Source: CAWCQC01 sp963819905 (GTDB taxonomy: Bacteria > Actinomycetota > Thermoleophilia > Gaiellales > Gaiellaceae). From it: a stretch of 49,158 nucleotides of DNA. The DNA lies in the NCBI GenBank assembly GCA_963819905.1, contig CAWFXP010000002.1, forward strand, positions 1-49,158. Reading direction: 5' to 3'. Position numbers and translations under genes: made by a program. This document shows, in pieces, positions 25,535 through 34,645 of this stretch (its first letter is position 1; every line of letters starts with the position of its first letter). The notes under the pieces were generated by a model. That model ran no database searches, was not told the origin of the DNA, and saw nothing but the letters and a program-made list of their open reading frames with translations.

Positions 25535-26488
25535 TTGCCCGCTGACGTTCTCGTCGTCGGGCGCCTGCTCGCCGACATCTATCCGAACCAGCTGCGCACG
25601 CCGCTCTCGGAGATCGAGAGCTTCACGCGCTTCGTCGGCGGCTTCGCGGGCAACGTCGCCACCGGCCTTGCCCGGCTCGGAGTGAGCGCTGCGATGCTGT
25701 CGCGCGTCGGCGACGACGGCCACGGCGAGTTCTGCCGGGCGTTCCTCGAGCGCGAGGGCGTCGACATGTCCTGGGTCGGCGTCGATCCGACGTACCGCAC
25801 GGCGCTCGCGTTCTGCGAGGCATGGCCCCCGGATCACTTCCCGATCACGTACTACCGAACCCCGAGCTGCCCCGACTGGGAGATCGCCTTCGACGACTTC
25901 CCGATGAGCGAGGCGGCACGGATCCCGTGGGCGCTTCTCACCGGCACGGGGCTGGCACGCTCGCCGAGCCGGGATGTCCACTTCGGCCTCGCCGAGGAGC
26001 GCGTCGACACGCAGACGGTGCTCGACCTCGACTGGCGGCCGATGCTCTGGGAAGGCACCCGCGCCTACCGCGCCTACGTGCAGGCACTGCTCCCGTTCGT
26101 CGACGTCGTCGTCGGCAACGAGGCCGAGTTCGGCGCCTTCGCCGACGGTGAGCCGGTCGCGATCGCCCGCTCGCTCCTCGAACGCGGGCCGCGCATCGTC
26201 ATCCTGAAGCGAGGCGGCGCGGGCGTGCTCGCGCTGCACGACGGGGTCGAGGAGGACATCCCCGGCCTGCCGGTCGAGGTCGTCAACGGCCTCGGGGCGG
26301 GTGATGCGTTCGGCGCTTCCCTCGTCGAGGGCCTCCTGCGCGGGCTCCCCGTGGATGAGGCCTGCCGCCGCGGGAACGCGGCCGGTGCGATCGTGGCGAC
26401 GCGCCTCTCGTGCTCGGGGGCCATGCCCACACGGGCGGAGGTCGACGAGTTGCTCGCGACCGGCGTCGTTCCCGAGCAGTCGTCCTAG
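25535..26488 (+). CDS. PfkB-family carbohydrate kinase
   Basis: A ribokinase-like sugar kinase of 317 aa using ATP. The N-terminal signature is FVGGFAGNVATGLARLGVSA, and the substrate lid region is VGDDGHGEFCRAFLEREGVD. The C-terminal PfkB signature is VVNGLGAGDAFGASLVEGLL with the catalytic Asp in GAGD. WPPDHFPITYYRTP and DLDWRPMLW resemble 5-dehydro-2-deoxygluconokinase (IolC), but no inositol genes are nearby, so the sugar is unsettled. The TTG start at 25535 lies just after the preceding stop. It is an odd cytosolic enzyme inside a surface-protein locus and may be simply cotranscribed. Confidence 0.82.
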   Translation: MPADVLVVGRLLADIYPNQLRTPLSEIESFTRFVGGFAGNVATGLARLGVSAAMLSRVGDDGHGEFCRAFLEREGVDMSWVGVDPTYRTALAFCEAWPPDHFPITYYRTPSCPDWEIAFDDFPMSEAARIPWALLTGTGLARSPSRDVHFGLAEERVDTQTVLDLDWRPMLWEGTRAYRAYVQALLPFVDVVVGNEAEFGAFADGEPVAIARSLLERGPRIVILKRGGAGVLALHDGVEEDIPGLPVEVVNGLGAGDAFGASLVEGLLRGLPVDEACRRGNAAGAIVATRLSCSGAMPTRAEVDELLATGVVPEQSS

Positions 26489-26548
26489 CGCGCGATCTCG
26501 CTCTCCCCCGACCGGGTGATACGAACGCTCGGGCGAGCGTGATACTCC

Positions 26549-28123
26549 ATCGGGATCAGGCTTGCGCTCGCACTTGCATCGGCGCTGGCCGCTTCACTGC
26601 TCGCGGCTGGAGGCGTCAGCGCGGCCTTCGTGAGCTGCAGCTACGACGCGGCGGCCCACACAGTCACGGCCGTCTCGGACACGGCCACGGGAAGCTTCCT
26701 GCGCGTCGGGCTCGGAGGCGAGCTTCTCGCGGACGGCGCGCAGTGCCTCTCGCCGGCGAACGTCGCCGCGACGATCCTGAACACCGACACCGTTCTGATC
26801 GGCGCGACGGGGGACGCAGCCCCGGTCGGCCTCGACCTGTCCGGGGGCCCCTTCGCCCCGGGCTTCACCGACGAGCCGGGCAGCGCCTCGGACGAAATCG
26901 AGTTCGTTCTCGATCTGCCGGGAGACTCGCTGCCCGCGGTTCTCGGCACATCGGGCGAGGACTGGTTCGTGGTCGGGGCGAGCGGGATCAATATGAACGC
27001 TGCCGAGCCGGATGACGACGCGGATATGACCGTCGGCCCCGGCACGCCGACCGTCTCGCTCGGCGGCGCCGGCGCCAACGACCGGCTGAGCTCGGCCGGG
27101 GGAGAAGGTACCGGCGGATCGTACGCCGGAGCCACGCTCCACTCGGGCGGCGACGGGAACGACCGGCTGATCGGTGGAAGCGCCCGGGACGTCATGTTCG
27201 GCGGCCCGGAGTTCGACATCCTCGCCGGAGGGGGCGGGGACGACGCGCTCGACGGTGGCACCGACGAGGACTGGGCCGACTACGAGACGGCGCCGGCCGG
27301 CGTCGTCGCGACGCTCCCCGGCGGTACCGCGCCCGGTGCAGACGGCTACGGCACGACAGACACCTACGTCTCGATCGAACGGCTGCGTGGGTCTGCCTTC
27401 GACGACGTCCTGACCGGAGACGATCTGGCGAACATCGTCTTCGCGGGCGACGGCAACGACCTTCTCTCGGGCGCGGGCGGCAACGACTCGATACGAGGCT
27501 GGCGCGGGAACGACGTCGTCGACGGAGGGCCCGGTGACGACGGGCTCTCGGGCGACCCGGGCGACGACACGCTCACCGGCGGTGACGACGACGACGAGCT
27601 CGCGGACGGCGCGGGGCGCGACAAGGTCGAGGGTCAGAGCGGCGACGACCGCCTGATCGCGAGCGGCTGGGATCCTGACTTCGGGTTCACGCTCGGACCG
27701 AGCGGGACCGACTACCTGAGCGGTGGCTCCGGGATCGATACCGTCACGTATCTCTTCCGACCGGCGGGGCTCCGGATCTCGCTCGACGGCGTCGCGAACG
27801 ACGGGGAGCCGGGGGAGAACGACCAGGTCGGCCCGGCCGGTGACGTCGAGAACGTCGAGGGCGGCGAGGGCGCCGACCTGATCGTGGGGAACAACGGCTC
27901 GAACGTGCTGGACGGGCTGCGCGGCAACGACCAGCTGGTCGGGCTCGGACAGGGAGACACCCTGATCGGGGGCACGGGCTCGGACATCGCTCTGGGAGGG
28001 GCCGGTACCGACAGGCTCCTGCTCGAAGACGGGGCCTTCGACTTCGGCGTCGGCGGGGTCGGCGCGGACACGGCCGAGGCGGATCCGTTCGACCTGCTCC
28101 TCCTCGTCGAGCTCGTCCTCTAG
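26549..28123 (+). CDS. Secreted RTX-type calcium-binding protein
   Basis: The frame opens at 26543 after a stop and immediately encodes a good export signal (RLALALASALAASLLAAGG, then VSAA), but without ATG, GTG or TTG before it; ATC 26549 is the only plausible start. The next standard start, GTG 26630, would remove the signal, so I suspect an upstream indel. A 130-residue N-terminal domain (SCSYDAAAHTVTAVSDTATG) precedes RTX nonapeptides: GGDGNDRLIGG, GGGGDDALDGG, AGDGNDLLSGAGGND, GGPGDDGLSGDPGDD, LGQGDTLIGGTGSD. It probably binds calcium and folds outside the cell. The remaining frame is intact, unlike the RTX gene at 15.1 kb. Confidence 0.8.
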   Translation: MGIRLALALASALAASLLAAGGVSAAFVSCSYDAAAHTVTAVSDTATGSFLRVGLGGELLADGAQCLSPANVAATILNTDTVLIGATGDAAPVGLDLSGGPFAPGFTDEPGSASDEIEFVLDLPGDSLPAVLGTSGEDWFVVGASGINMNAAEPDDDADMTVGPGTPTVSLGGAGANDRLSSAGGEGTGGSYAGATLHSGGDGNDRLIGGSARDVMFGGPEFDILAGGGGDDALDGGTDEDWADYETAPAGVVATLPGGTAPGADGYGTTDTYVSIERLRGSAFDDVLTGDDLANIVFAGDGNDLLSGAGGNDSIRGWRGNDVVDGGPGDDGLSGDPGDDTLTGGDDDDELADGAGRDKVEGQSGDDRLIASGWDPDFGFTLGPSGTDYLSGGSGIDTVTYLFRPAGLRISLDGVANDGEPGENDQVGPAGDVENVEGGEGADLIVGNNGSNVLDGLRGNDQLVGLGQGDTLIGGTGSDIALGGAGTDRLLLEDGAFDFGVGGVGADTAEADPFDLLLLVELVL

Positions 28124-28126
28124 CTC

Positions 28127-28362
28127 GGTGTCAGGTCTTGCGGCGCCGTGTGTCAGATCTTGCAGCATGCGTTGTTGCATCGCGACTGCGCAGGAACGCG
28201 CTCAGGGCGCGGGCAGCGCGCTAGGGGGCTGCTCGTGAAGAGGCCTGACCGACAGCAACTCGCAAGCGCCCGCGCACGTGCGATTTGCGCGTCCCCAGGC
28301 TGATTCTCTCCGTTGCTGCACGCTGCAAGATCTGACGCCTTGCATCGCAAGATCTGACACCC
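28127..28362. mobile_element. MITE-like element with about 45-bp imperfect terminal inverted repeats
   Basis: The ends 28127-28171 and 28318-28362 are inverted copies that align without gaps and differ at roughly 9 of 45 positions. Each end holds two copies of a GTGTCAGATCTTGC-like motif spaced exactly 22 bases apart (28128 and 28150 on the plus strand; 28325-28338 and 28347-28360 inverted). The 145-base interior has no open frame. No clear target-site duplication is seen. It fills the gap between convergent gene ends (28123 and 28426), so a large terminator is the alternative reading. Confidence 0.6.
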
Positions 28363-28425
28363 GCTGCGCCCGGCGTCGACACGGCGCGGCCGGGCGTTGC
28401 CTGCGGGCCACGCCCGTCGAGGGCG

Positions 28426-30229
28426 CTAGAGCGGAACCGGCTCGCCTGCCGCGTCCCGGGCGACGAGTGACGCGTACTTCCCGCCGAGCGCCATCAGGTC
28501 GTCGTGGGTGCCGCGCTCGACGATGTGGCCTCCGTCGAGGACGACGATCTGCTCGGCGTCACGGACGGTGGAGAGACGGTGCGCGATCGAGATCGTCGTC
28601 CGGCCCTGCTCCAGCTCCTCGAGCGCCTCCTGAACGAGCCGCTCGGTCTGGGTATCGAGCGCGCTCGTCGCCTCGTCGAGGACGAGGATCGGCGGGTTGC
28701 GGAGGATCGTCCGGGCAATTGCCATCCGCTGCTTCTCGCCACCCGAGAATCGGTAGCCCCGCTCGCCGACGACCGTGTCGTAGCCGTCCGCCAGCATCGA
28801 GATGACGTGATGGATCTGGGCCGCGCGAGCCGCCTCCTCGATCTGCTCGTCGGTCGCCTCGGGACAGGCGAAGCGGAGGTTCTCGCGCACCGACGCGTGG
28901 AAGAGATAGGTCTCCTGCGAGACCACCCCCACCAGGCTCGCGAGCGAGGCGAACGTCACATCGCGCACGTCGACGCCGTCGATCTCGACCGCGCCGCGCT
29001 CGACGTCGTAGAGCCGTGCCACCAGATAGCCGAGCGTCGTCTTCCCGGAGCCCGTCTCGCCGACGATTGCCGTGCGCGTGCCGGGCGCGACCTCGAAGGA
29101 CACGTCCTCGAGCGTCCAGTCGTCGCCGTAGCGGAACGCGACGTCACGGAACTCGACCTCGCCGCGAAGCGTCTCGCGCAGGAGCGACCTGGCGCCCTTG
29201 CGCTCGATGATCTCGACCGGCAGGTCGAGGTACTCGAAGACGCGGTCGAAGAGCGCGAGCGAGGTCTGGACGTCGATCTGTACTGAGAGCAGCTGCCCGA
29301 TCGGGAAGAAGAGCCTGGTCTGCACGGTCGTGAACGCGACGAGCGTTCCGATCGAGATCGCACCGCCCGACCACGGACTCCCGGCGAACCAGTAGACGAG
29401 CGCGGGCATGATCGCGAAGGTCATCTGGATCAGCGCCATGACCCACCGTCCGGCCATTCGCTGACGCACCTCGAGATCGGCCAGCCGGGCGGACTCGGAC
29501 TCGAACCGGTCCGCGAGCTCGCCGCCGCGGCCCATCGTCTTTCCGAGCAGGATTCCCGGACACGGAGAGCGACTCCTGAACGAGGCTCGAGATGTCCGCC
29601 ATCGTCTCCTGCTTCGTGGTCGTGATCCGCTTCCGCTCGTTCCCGACACGGCGCGTGAGGACGACGAACAGCGGGACGAGAGCGAGCCCGAACACGGCGA
29701 GGCGCCAGTCGAGGAGGAACATCGCGACCACGGCCGCGAGAACCGTCGTCACGTTGGAGACGATCGAGGTCGCGGTCGAGGTGACGACCGTCTGCACGCC
29801 GCCGATGTCGTTCGCGATGCGCGACTGCACCTCGCCGGTCCGCGTGCGGGTGAAGAACGCCAGCGACAACCGCTGAAGATGGCGGTAGACGGCCGAGCGG
29901 AGGTCGTGCATGACGCTCTGGCCGACCTGGTTCGACAGGTAGGTCTGCCAGACGCCGAGCACTCCGGTCACGACCGCGATGCCGATCATCCCGAGGACGA
30001 GGGCGGTCAGGAGGCCGGTCCGCTGCTCCGGGATCGCGACGTCGAGCACCTCGCGTAGCAGGAAGGGCGTCACGATCCCGAGCCCGGCGGCGATCAGGAT
30101 CAGGGTGAGCACGGCCCCGAGCCGCAGGCGGTACGGCTTGAAGAGCCGCGCGATGCGCCGCAGGTTCGCCCGGCGTACGGCGGGGTCAGCCGGGCGCTCC
30201 GGCTCCTCCGCGTTCGCGAGCCATCTCAT
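28426..30229 (-). CDS. ABC exporter with fused membrane and ATPase domains, one frameshift
   Basis: A half-transporter of the MsbA/LmrA type, about 600 aa. The start is ATG 30229 with GGGAGG ahead. The membrane domain has six helices (RLGAVLTLILIAAGLGIVTP to MALIQMTFAIMPALVYWF). The frame breaks at about 29553, where removing one A restores LVQESLSVSGILLGKTMG. The ATPase domain has Walker A GETGSGKTTL, Q-loop VVSQETYLFHASVREN, signature FSGGEKQRMAIART, Walker B ILVLDEATSALDTQ and H-loop SIAHRLSTVRDA. It acts as a dimer to export lipid, peptide or drug; the substrate is unknown. The break is probably a sequencing insertion. Confidence 0.88.
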
Positions 30230-30272
30230 CCTCCCAGAGTACGTGCCGGCGCAACCCCTGCCGGCCCCGGGA

Positions 30273-30836
30273 TCAGCGGCGCCCACCGCCGCCGGCGGTG
30301 CTGAAGTTCTGTGCCCAGTAGACCGTTCCGTTGGCGGCGACGGCAGCCCCGACACCGATCGACTTGAAGCTCGCCCTCTCGATGTTCGCCCTGTGACCGG
30401 ACGACGAAAGCCAGCCGCTCAGGACCGCCTCCGCCGTCTTGTAGCGGTAGGCGATGTTCTCGCCCCAGCCGATACTGGAGGCAAGGCCGCACGCAGCGAG
30501 CCGTTTTGCCACGGTCCGGGACACCGGCGGAGCCGGGTCGTTGTGGGCCATGTACCGGTAGTGCGCCATGTGTCGCGCCTTCCAGACTGCCGAGGCCGTA
30601 AGGGTGGCCGACACGCTCAGAGGCTGGAGTCCCCTCGCCGCCCGGTGCTTGTTGACCAGCTCGGCGACGCGCGTCGCAAGATCGTTGCGGTTCGACGGCC
30701 AAGCGGCACCCGCGGTGCAGCTGCCAACCGCGGCGTCAGCCCTCGGAACTGCCGGCGCAAGAAGGAGCGACACGGAGACAGCGAGCGCCAGGGCGGTCGC
30801 GAGCAATGCAACTCGTCGGCCAGGGAAGAGCAGCAT
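30273..30836 (-). CDS. Secreted CAP/SCP-like protein
   Basis: A 187-aa exported protein with a clear signal peptide (RRVALLATALALAVSVSLLL to PRADA). The CAP domain carries the conserved features: VAELVNKHRAARGLQPLSVS, His in WKARHMAHYRYMAHND, GWGENIAYRYKTAEAVLSGW, SSGHRANIERA, and the final strand NGTVYWAQNF. The Cys pair (GSCTAG and AACGLASS) may form a disulfide. AGGAGG lies just upstream of the ATG at 30836. Bacterial CAP proteins are proposed to bind or modify cell-wall or lipid components; no specific target can be named. Confidence 0.85.
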   Translation of the reverse strand: MLLFPGRRVALLATALALAVSVSLLLAPAVPRADAAVGSCTAGAAWPSNRNDLATRVAELVNKHRAARGLQPLSVSATLTASAVWKARHMAHYRYMAHNDPAPPVSRTVAKRLAACGLASSIGWGENIAYRYKTAEAVLSGWLSSSGHRANIERASFKSIGVGAAVAANGTVYWAQNFSTAGGGGRR

Positions 30837-31032
30837 GCGGCAGTTCCTCCTGTCGGTCGTGACGACGGGAAGCCAAAGCGCGGATCCCTCGTAGGGACAT
30901 GACCGCACTTCGCGGAAAAAACTGTCGCACCTCGTCTGTCTCGACAACGGCTGGCGGGCCGAACGCCGACGCGCGGTGACTCAGGCGTACCAGCTTCAAT
31001 TGATATAGTTAGGCGCATCGAATGACTGTGAG

Positions 31033-33354
31033 GTGCACAACGTGACAAGGCTTCTCCTGGTCCCACTGGAGGACGTCGTCGTCTTCCCGAACATGACCGT
31101 CACGCTCCCCGTCGACGTCGGCGACGAGGAGCGCGTTCTGCTCGTTCCCGTCCACGATGGCGAATACGCCTCGGTCGGCACCGTCGCGGAGGTCGTGGAA
31201 CAGGTCCGGCTCCCCGGCGGCGGCCGCGCGGTCGCCCTGTCCGGGCTCCACCGCGGCGTCGCCGGCGCCGCACACACCGACCCGGCCGGCAAGCTTCGCG
31301 TCGAGGTCGAGGAGTATCCCGACCCGGAGACGGCGGACGGACGTATCCGCGAGCTCGAGCAGGAATACCGCGCCGTCGTCGAGGAGATCCTCGAAGTCCG
31401 TGGCGACGACGGCCGGATCTCGGCCTTCGTTCGCTCGATCACCGACCCGGGCCCGCTCGCCGACACGACCGGCTACGCCCCCGACGTCTCTTTCGCGCAG
31501 AAGGTCGAGCTGCTCGAGACGCTCGACGTCCGCGAGCGGCTGGAGCTCGCGCTCGGCGTGCAGCGCGAGCGGCTCGCCGAGCTCCAGATTCGCAAGCGCA
31601 TCCGCGACGACGTCGAGTCGGGCGCCCAGAAGCAGCAGCGGGAGTACATCCTGCGGCGCCAGATGGAGTCGATCCGCAAGGAGCTCGGCGAGGACGACGC
31701 GTCCGTCGTCGAGGAGTACCGGACGAAGATCGCCGAGGCCGGCATGCCCGAGGCGGTGCTGGAGCAGGCGGAACGGGAGCTCGACCGGCTCGAGCGGATG
31801 GGCGAGCAGTCGGCCGAGGCGTCGATGATCCGCTCGTACCTCGACTGGCTGATCGCCGTGCCGTGGGCGAAGCGGTCCGACGAGCGCCTCGACCCGGTGC
31901 TCGCGCGCGAGGTCCTCGACGAGGATCACTACGGGCTCGAGGACGTCAAGGATCGCATCGTCGAGTACCTCGCCGTGCGTAAGCTCCGGCAAGAGCGCGG
32001 GATCTCGGAGGACAAGAGGTCGGGCGCGATCCTGACGCTGATCGGCCCGCCCGGAACCGGCAAGACGTCGATCGGCGAGTCGATCGCACGGGCGCTCGGT
32101 CGAGAGTTCGTGCGGATGTCGCTCGGAGGCGTCCGCGACGAGGCCGAGATTCGCGGCCACCGGCGCACGTACATCGGCGCGTTGCCGGGACGCCTCGTCC
32201 GCGCACTGCGGGACGCCGGGACGATGAATCCCGTGATCATGCTCGACGAGGTCGACAAGGTCGGCGCCGACTGGCGCGGAGATCCGTCCGCGGCACTGCT
32301 CGAGGTTCTCGATCCGGCCCAGAACCACTCGTTCCGGGATCACTACCTGGACGTGGAGCTCGACCTCTCCGAAGTGGTCTTCATCGCAACCGCGAACATC
32401 GCCGACACGATCCCGGGCCCGCTGCTCGACCGCATGGAGATCATCCGCTTCGACGGCTACACGGTCGACGAGAAGGTCGCGATCGCGCGCGGCTATCTCT
32501 GGCTGCGCCAGCAAGAGCGAAACGGACTGCTCGAGGGAGAGGCCACGATCTCGGATCTGCTCGTGCAGACGGTCGTGACCGAGTACACGCGCGAGGCCGG
32601 CGTCCGTCAGCTCGAGCGCGAGCTCGGCAAGATCCTGCGTAAGACGGCGACCGGCATCGCTTCCGGCACGGTCGAGGCGCCGGTCGAGGTCGATCTCGAG
32701 GCCGTGCGTGACGCGCTCGGTCGCCAGAAGTTCTTCCAGGAAGCTGCCGAGCGGACCGCCATCCCAGGCGTCGCGACGGGCCTTGCCGTGACGGGCACGG
32801 GCGGAGACGTCCTGTTCGTCGAGGCGACCGAGATGAAGGGAAAGGAGGAGCTCGTCCTCACCGGGCAGCTCGGCGACGTGATGAAGGAGTCCGCGCGCAT
32901 CGCGCTCTCGTACGTGAGAGCGCACGCCCCGGAGCTCGGCATCGACGAATCGGCGTTCGACGACCGCACGTTTCACGTCCACGTGCCGGCAGGCGCGATT
33001 CCGAAGGACGGCCCGAGCGCCGGCATCACGATGGCGACCGCGCTCGCCTCGCTTCTCTCGGAGCGACCCGTCAAGCACACCGTCGGGATGACCGGCGAGG
33101 TGACCCTCCAGGGCCGCGTCCTGCCGATCGGCGGGCTGAAGCAGAAGGTCCTCGCGGCGCACGCGGCCGGGCTCACCGACGTCGTCCTCCCGGAGCGAAA
33201 CCGGGCCGATCTCGACGACGTTCCCGAGAAGGTGCGGGACGAGATGCGCTTCCACCCGGTGATGAGCCTCGACGAGGTTCTCGACCTGGCGCTCGAGCCG
33301 CCCCGCGCTCCTGGGTCGGCGCTGGTGGGATCCGGCACGGGCACAGTGCGATGA
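31033..33354 (+). CDS. lon: ATP-dependent protease Lon
   Basis: A cytosolic AAA+ serine protease of 773 aa, full length. The N-terminal LON substrate-binding domain starts RLLLVPLEDVVVFPNMTVTL. The ATPase has Walker A GPPGTGKTS at about residues 339-347 and Walker B VIMLDEVDKV at about 400. The proteolytic dyad is Ser662 in KDGPSAG and Lys705 in GGLKQKVLAAH; the spacing of 43 equals that of E. coli Lon. The start is GTG 31033 or GTG 31042; neither has a strong ribosome site. TATAGT at 31004-31009 could be its -10. The frame is intact over 2.3 kb, so indels are unevenly spread in this window. Confidence 0.95.
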   Translation: MHNVTRLLLVPLEDVVVFPNMTVTLPVDVGDEERVLLVPVHDGEYASVGTVAEVVEQVRLPGGGRAVALSGLHRGVAGAAHTDPAGKLRVEVEEYPDPETADGRIRELEQEYRAVVEEILEVRGDDGRISAFVRSITDPGPLADTTGYAPDVSFAQKVELLETLDVRERLELALGVQRERLAELQIRKRIRDDVESGAQKQQREYILRRQMESIRKELGEDDASVVEEYRTKIAEAGMPEAVLEQAERELDRLERMGEQSAEASMIRSYLDWLIAVPWAKRSDERLDPVLAREVLDEDHYGLEDVKDRIVEYLAVRKLRQERGISEDKRSGAILTLIGPPGTGKTSIGESIARALGREFVRMSLGGVRDEAEIRGHRRTYIGALPGRLVRALRDAGTMNPVIMLDEVDKVGADWRGDPSAALLEVLDPAQNHSFRDHYLDVELDLSEVVFIATANIADTIPGPLLDRMEIIRFDGYTVDEKVAIARGYLWLRQQERNGLLEGEATISDLLVQTVVTEYTREAGVRQLERELGKILRKTATGIASGTVEAPVEVDLEAVRDALGRQKFFQEAAERTAIPGVATGLAVTGTGGDVLFVEATEMKGKEELVLTGQLGDVMKESARIALSYVRAHAPELGIDESAFDDRTFHVHVPAGAIPKDGPSAGITMATALASLLSERPVKHTVGMTGEVTLQGRVLPIGGLKQKVLAAHAAGLTDVVLPERNRADLDDVPEKVRDEMRFHPVMSLDEVLDLALEPPRAPGSALVGSGTGTVR

Positions 33355-33398
33355 GCACGGGCCCGTCCGCGATCGCGCCGCCAGCGGCGGCAGGCTTT

Positions 33399-33417
33399 GG
33401 CGGAGCCCGGCTCCGCC
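33399..33417 (+). terminator. Hairpin after lon
   Basis: GGCGGAG at 33399-33405 pairs with CTCCGCC at 33411-33417 around CCCGG, about 45 bases past the lon stop. It has a GC-rich stem and no T-tract. Confidence 0.4.
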
Positions 33418-33447
33418 GGGCAGGAGCCGGAGCCGACCAGGAGTGCG

Positions 33448-33774
33448 GTGTCCAGGTGTCGTAGATGTGCACCGGTGCCCGAGGAGGTTCGCCGGGCGGC
33501 GGACCTCCTCGAGCGCCGCTGGCTGCTCTCGATCGTGTACGCGGCGCAGGAAGGGGCCGTGCGCTTCAACGAGTTCCGCTACGCGCTCGGTGACATCCCG
33601 CCGCGAACGTTGGCTGCGAGGCTGTCCGAGCTGGAGGCGGCAGGTTTGCTCGAGCGACGCGTGATCGACTCGCGCCCCCCACGCGCCGAGTACCGGTTGA
33701 CGCCGTACGGGGAGAGGCTGAACGCGCTGATGGACGCCCTCCGGGCCTTCGCCACCCAGGCTCCGAGCGTCTGA
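33448..33774 (+). CDS. HxlR-family winged-helix regulator
   Basis: A 108-aa single-domain repressor or activator. HxlR features are LLERRWLLSIVYAAQEGAVR, FNEFRYALGDIPPRTLAARL (recognition helix region), SELEAAGLLERRVIDSRPPR and AEYRLTPYGERLNALMDAL. The N-terminal CRRCAP has two Cys that could act in thiol sensing, as in some HxlR/HypR proteins. I chose GTG 33448, preceded by AGGAG; TTG 33397 would add sequence derived from the hairpin region. Target genes are unknown; nudC follows on the same strand. Confidence 0.82.
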   Translation: MSRCRRCAPVPEEVRRAADLLERRWLLSIVYAAQEGAVRFNEFRYALGDIPPRTLAARLSELEAAGLLERRVIDSRPPRAEYRLTPYGERLNALMDALRAFATQAPSV

Positions 33775-33807
33775 GGCCGCTCGCCGGGCCCGACGCACGA
33801 GCGCACC

Positions 33808-33813
33808 TAGAAT
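33808..33813 (+). promoter_or_regulatory. -10 element of a leaderless promoter for nudC
   Basis: TAGAAT (5 of 6 matches to TATAAT) ends 7 bases before the GTG start at 33821. A transcript beginning at the normal distance would start on the start codon. Confidence 0.5.
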
Positions 33814-33820
33814 CGGCGGG

Positions 33821-34633
33821 GTGACAGGCAGCTTCGTCCCCGGAATCGAGTCGCCGCGGCCGCCGACGCCGGAGTCCCGCTGGCTCGCGGTTCGGGGCGC
33901 AGAGATCCTCGTGACCTCGAACGGTGACCGGCTGCTCGGGCTCGAGACGCTCCGGAAGGCCGGGCTCGACGTCTCCGGCGCCCACTACCTGGGCGACCTC
34001 CACGGCGTCGACTACTGGGCCTTCGCGCTCCCGAGCGAGGGCGAGCTGCCGCCGGAGACGACGCTCACAGGTCTTCGGGCGCTGCTTGCCGGGGCAGAGG
34101 ACGAGCTCTTCCTGCTCGCCGGCCGTGCGCTCCAGATCGTCGGCTGGGACGAGACGCATCGCTTCTGCGGCCGCTGCGGATCGCCGACCGAGTCGGTGCC
34201 CGGCGAGCGGGCGAAGCGCTGCCCCGACTGCGGCCAGCTCGCCTACCCGCGCGTCTCGCCGGCCGTGATCGTGCGAATCACGCGAGGCGACGAGATCCTC
34301 CTCGCCCGTGGGCGGCGCTTCCCCCAGCCGATCTACTCGACGCTTGCGGGCTTTGTCGACCCGGGCGAATCGCTCGAGGAGTGCGTCGCCCGCGAGGTGC
34401 GCGAGGAGGCCGGCATCGAGATCGAGAAGCTCGTGTACTTCGGCAGCCAGCCCTGGCCGTTCCCCCACTCCTTGATGGTCGGCTTCACCGCCGAGCACGC
34501 CGGCGGCGAGCTGACGATCGACGAGGAGGAGCTGTGCGACGCCGGCTGGTTTCGTCGTGAGTCGCTCCCCTTGCTCCCGCCGCACGGCTCGATCGCCCGC
34601 AGGCTGATCGACGACTACATCGCGCATGGCTGA
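33821..34633 (+). CDS. nudC: NADH pyrophosphatase NudC
   Basis: A Nudix hydrolase of 270 aa that cleaves NAD(H) and, in characterised homologues, removes NAD caps from RNA. The zinc ribbon is present (RFCGRCGSPTES and KRCPDCGQLAYPRVSP: four Cys). The Nudix box reads GFVDPGESLEECVAREVREE and continues AGI, followed by the NudC-specific SQPWPFPHSLM. The N-terminal domain is of the usual size. The start is GTG 33821, probably leaderless. Its 3' end is convergent with the HerA-like gene, 12 bases away. Confidence 0.93.
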   Translation: MTGSFVPGIESPRPPTPESRWLAVRGAEILVTSNGDRLLGLETLRKAGLDVSGAHYLGDLHGVDYWAFALPSEGELPPETTLTGLRALLAGAEDELFLLAGRALQIVGWDETHRFCGRCGSPTESVPGERAKRCPDCGQLAYPRVSPAVIVRITRGDEILLARGRRFPQPIYSTLAGFVDPGESLEECVAREVREEAGIEIEKLVYFGSQPWPFPHSLMVGFTAEHAGGELTIDEEELCDAGWFRRESLPLLPPHGSIARRLIDDYIAHG

Positions 34634-34645
34634 CGGGCACGAGCG

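Noticed and set aside
24620..26239. A 539-residue minus-strand frame
   Set aside because: It is the antisense of the HYR/FN3 and PfkB genes, with no recognisable motif.
26594..28180. A 528-residue minus-strand frame opposite the RTX gene
   Set aside because: The plus strand encodes clear RTX nonapeptides; the antisense frame follows from GC-rich codon bias.
30976..31032. Possible HspR/HAIR, CIRCE or ClgR site upstream of lon
   Set aside because: Only the small palindrome TCAATTGA and a TATAGT -10 are seen; no site matches those operator consensuses well enough.
31009..33798. A 929-residue open frame on the minus strand
   Set aside because: It is the antisense of lon, rich in Arg, Asp, Val and His, with no domain; lon is certain on the plus strand.
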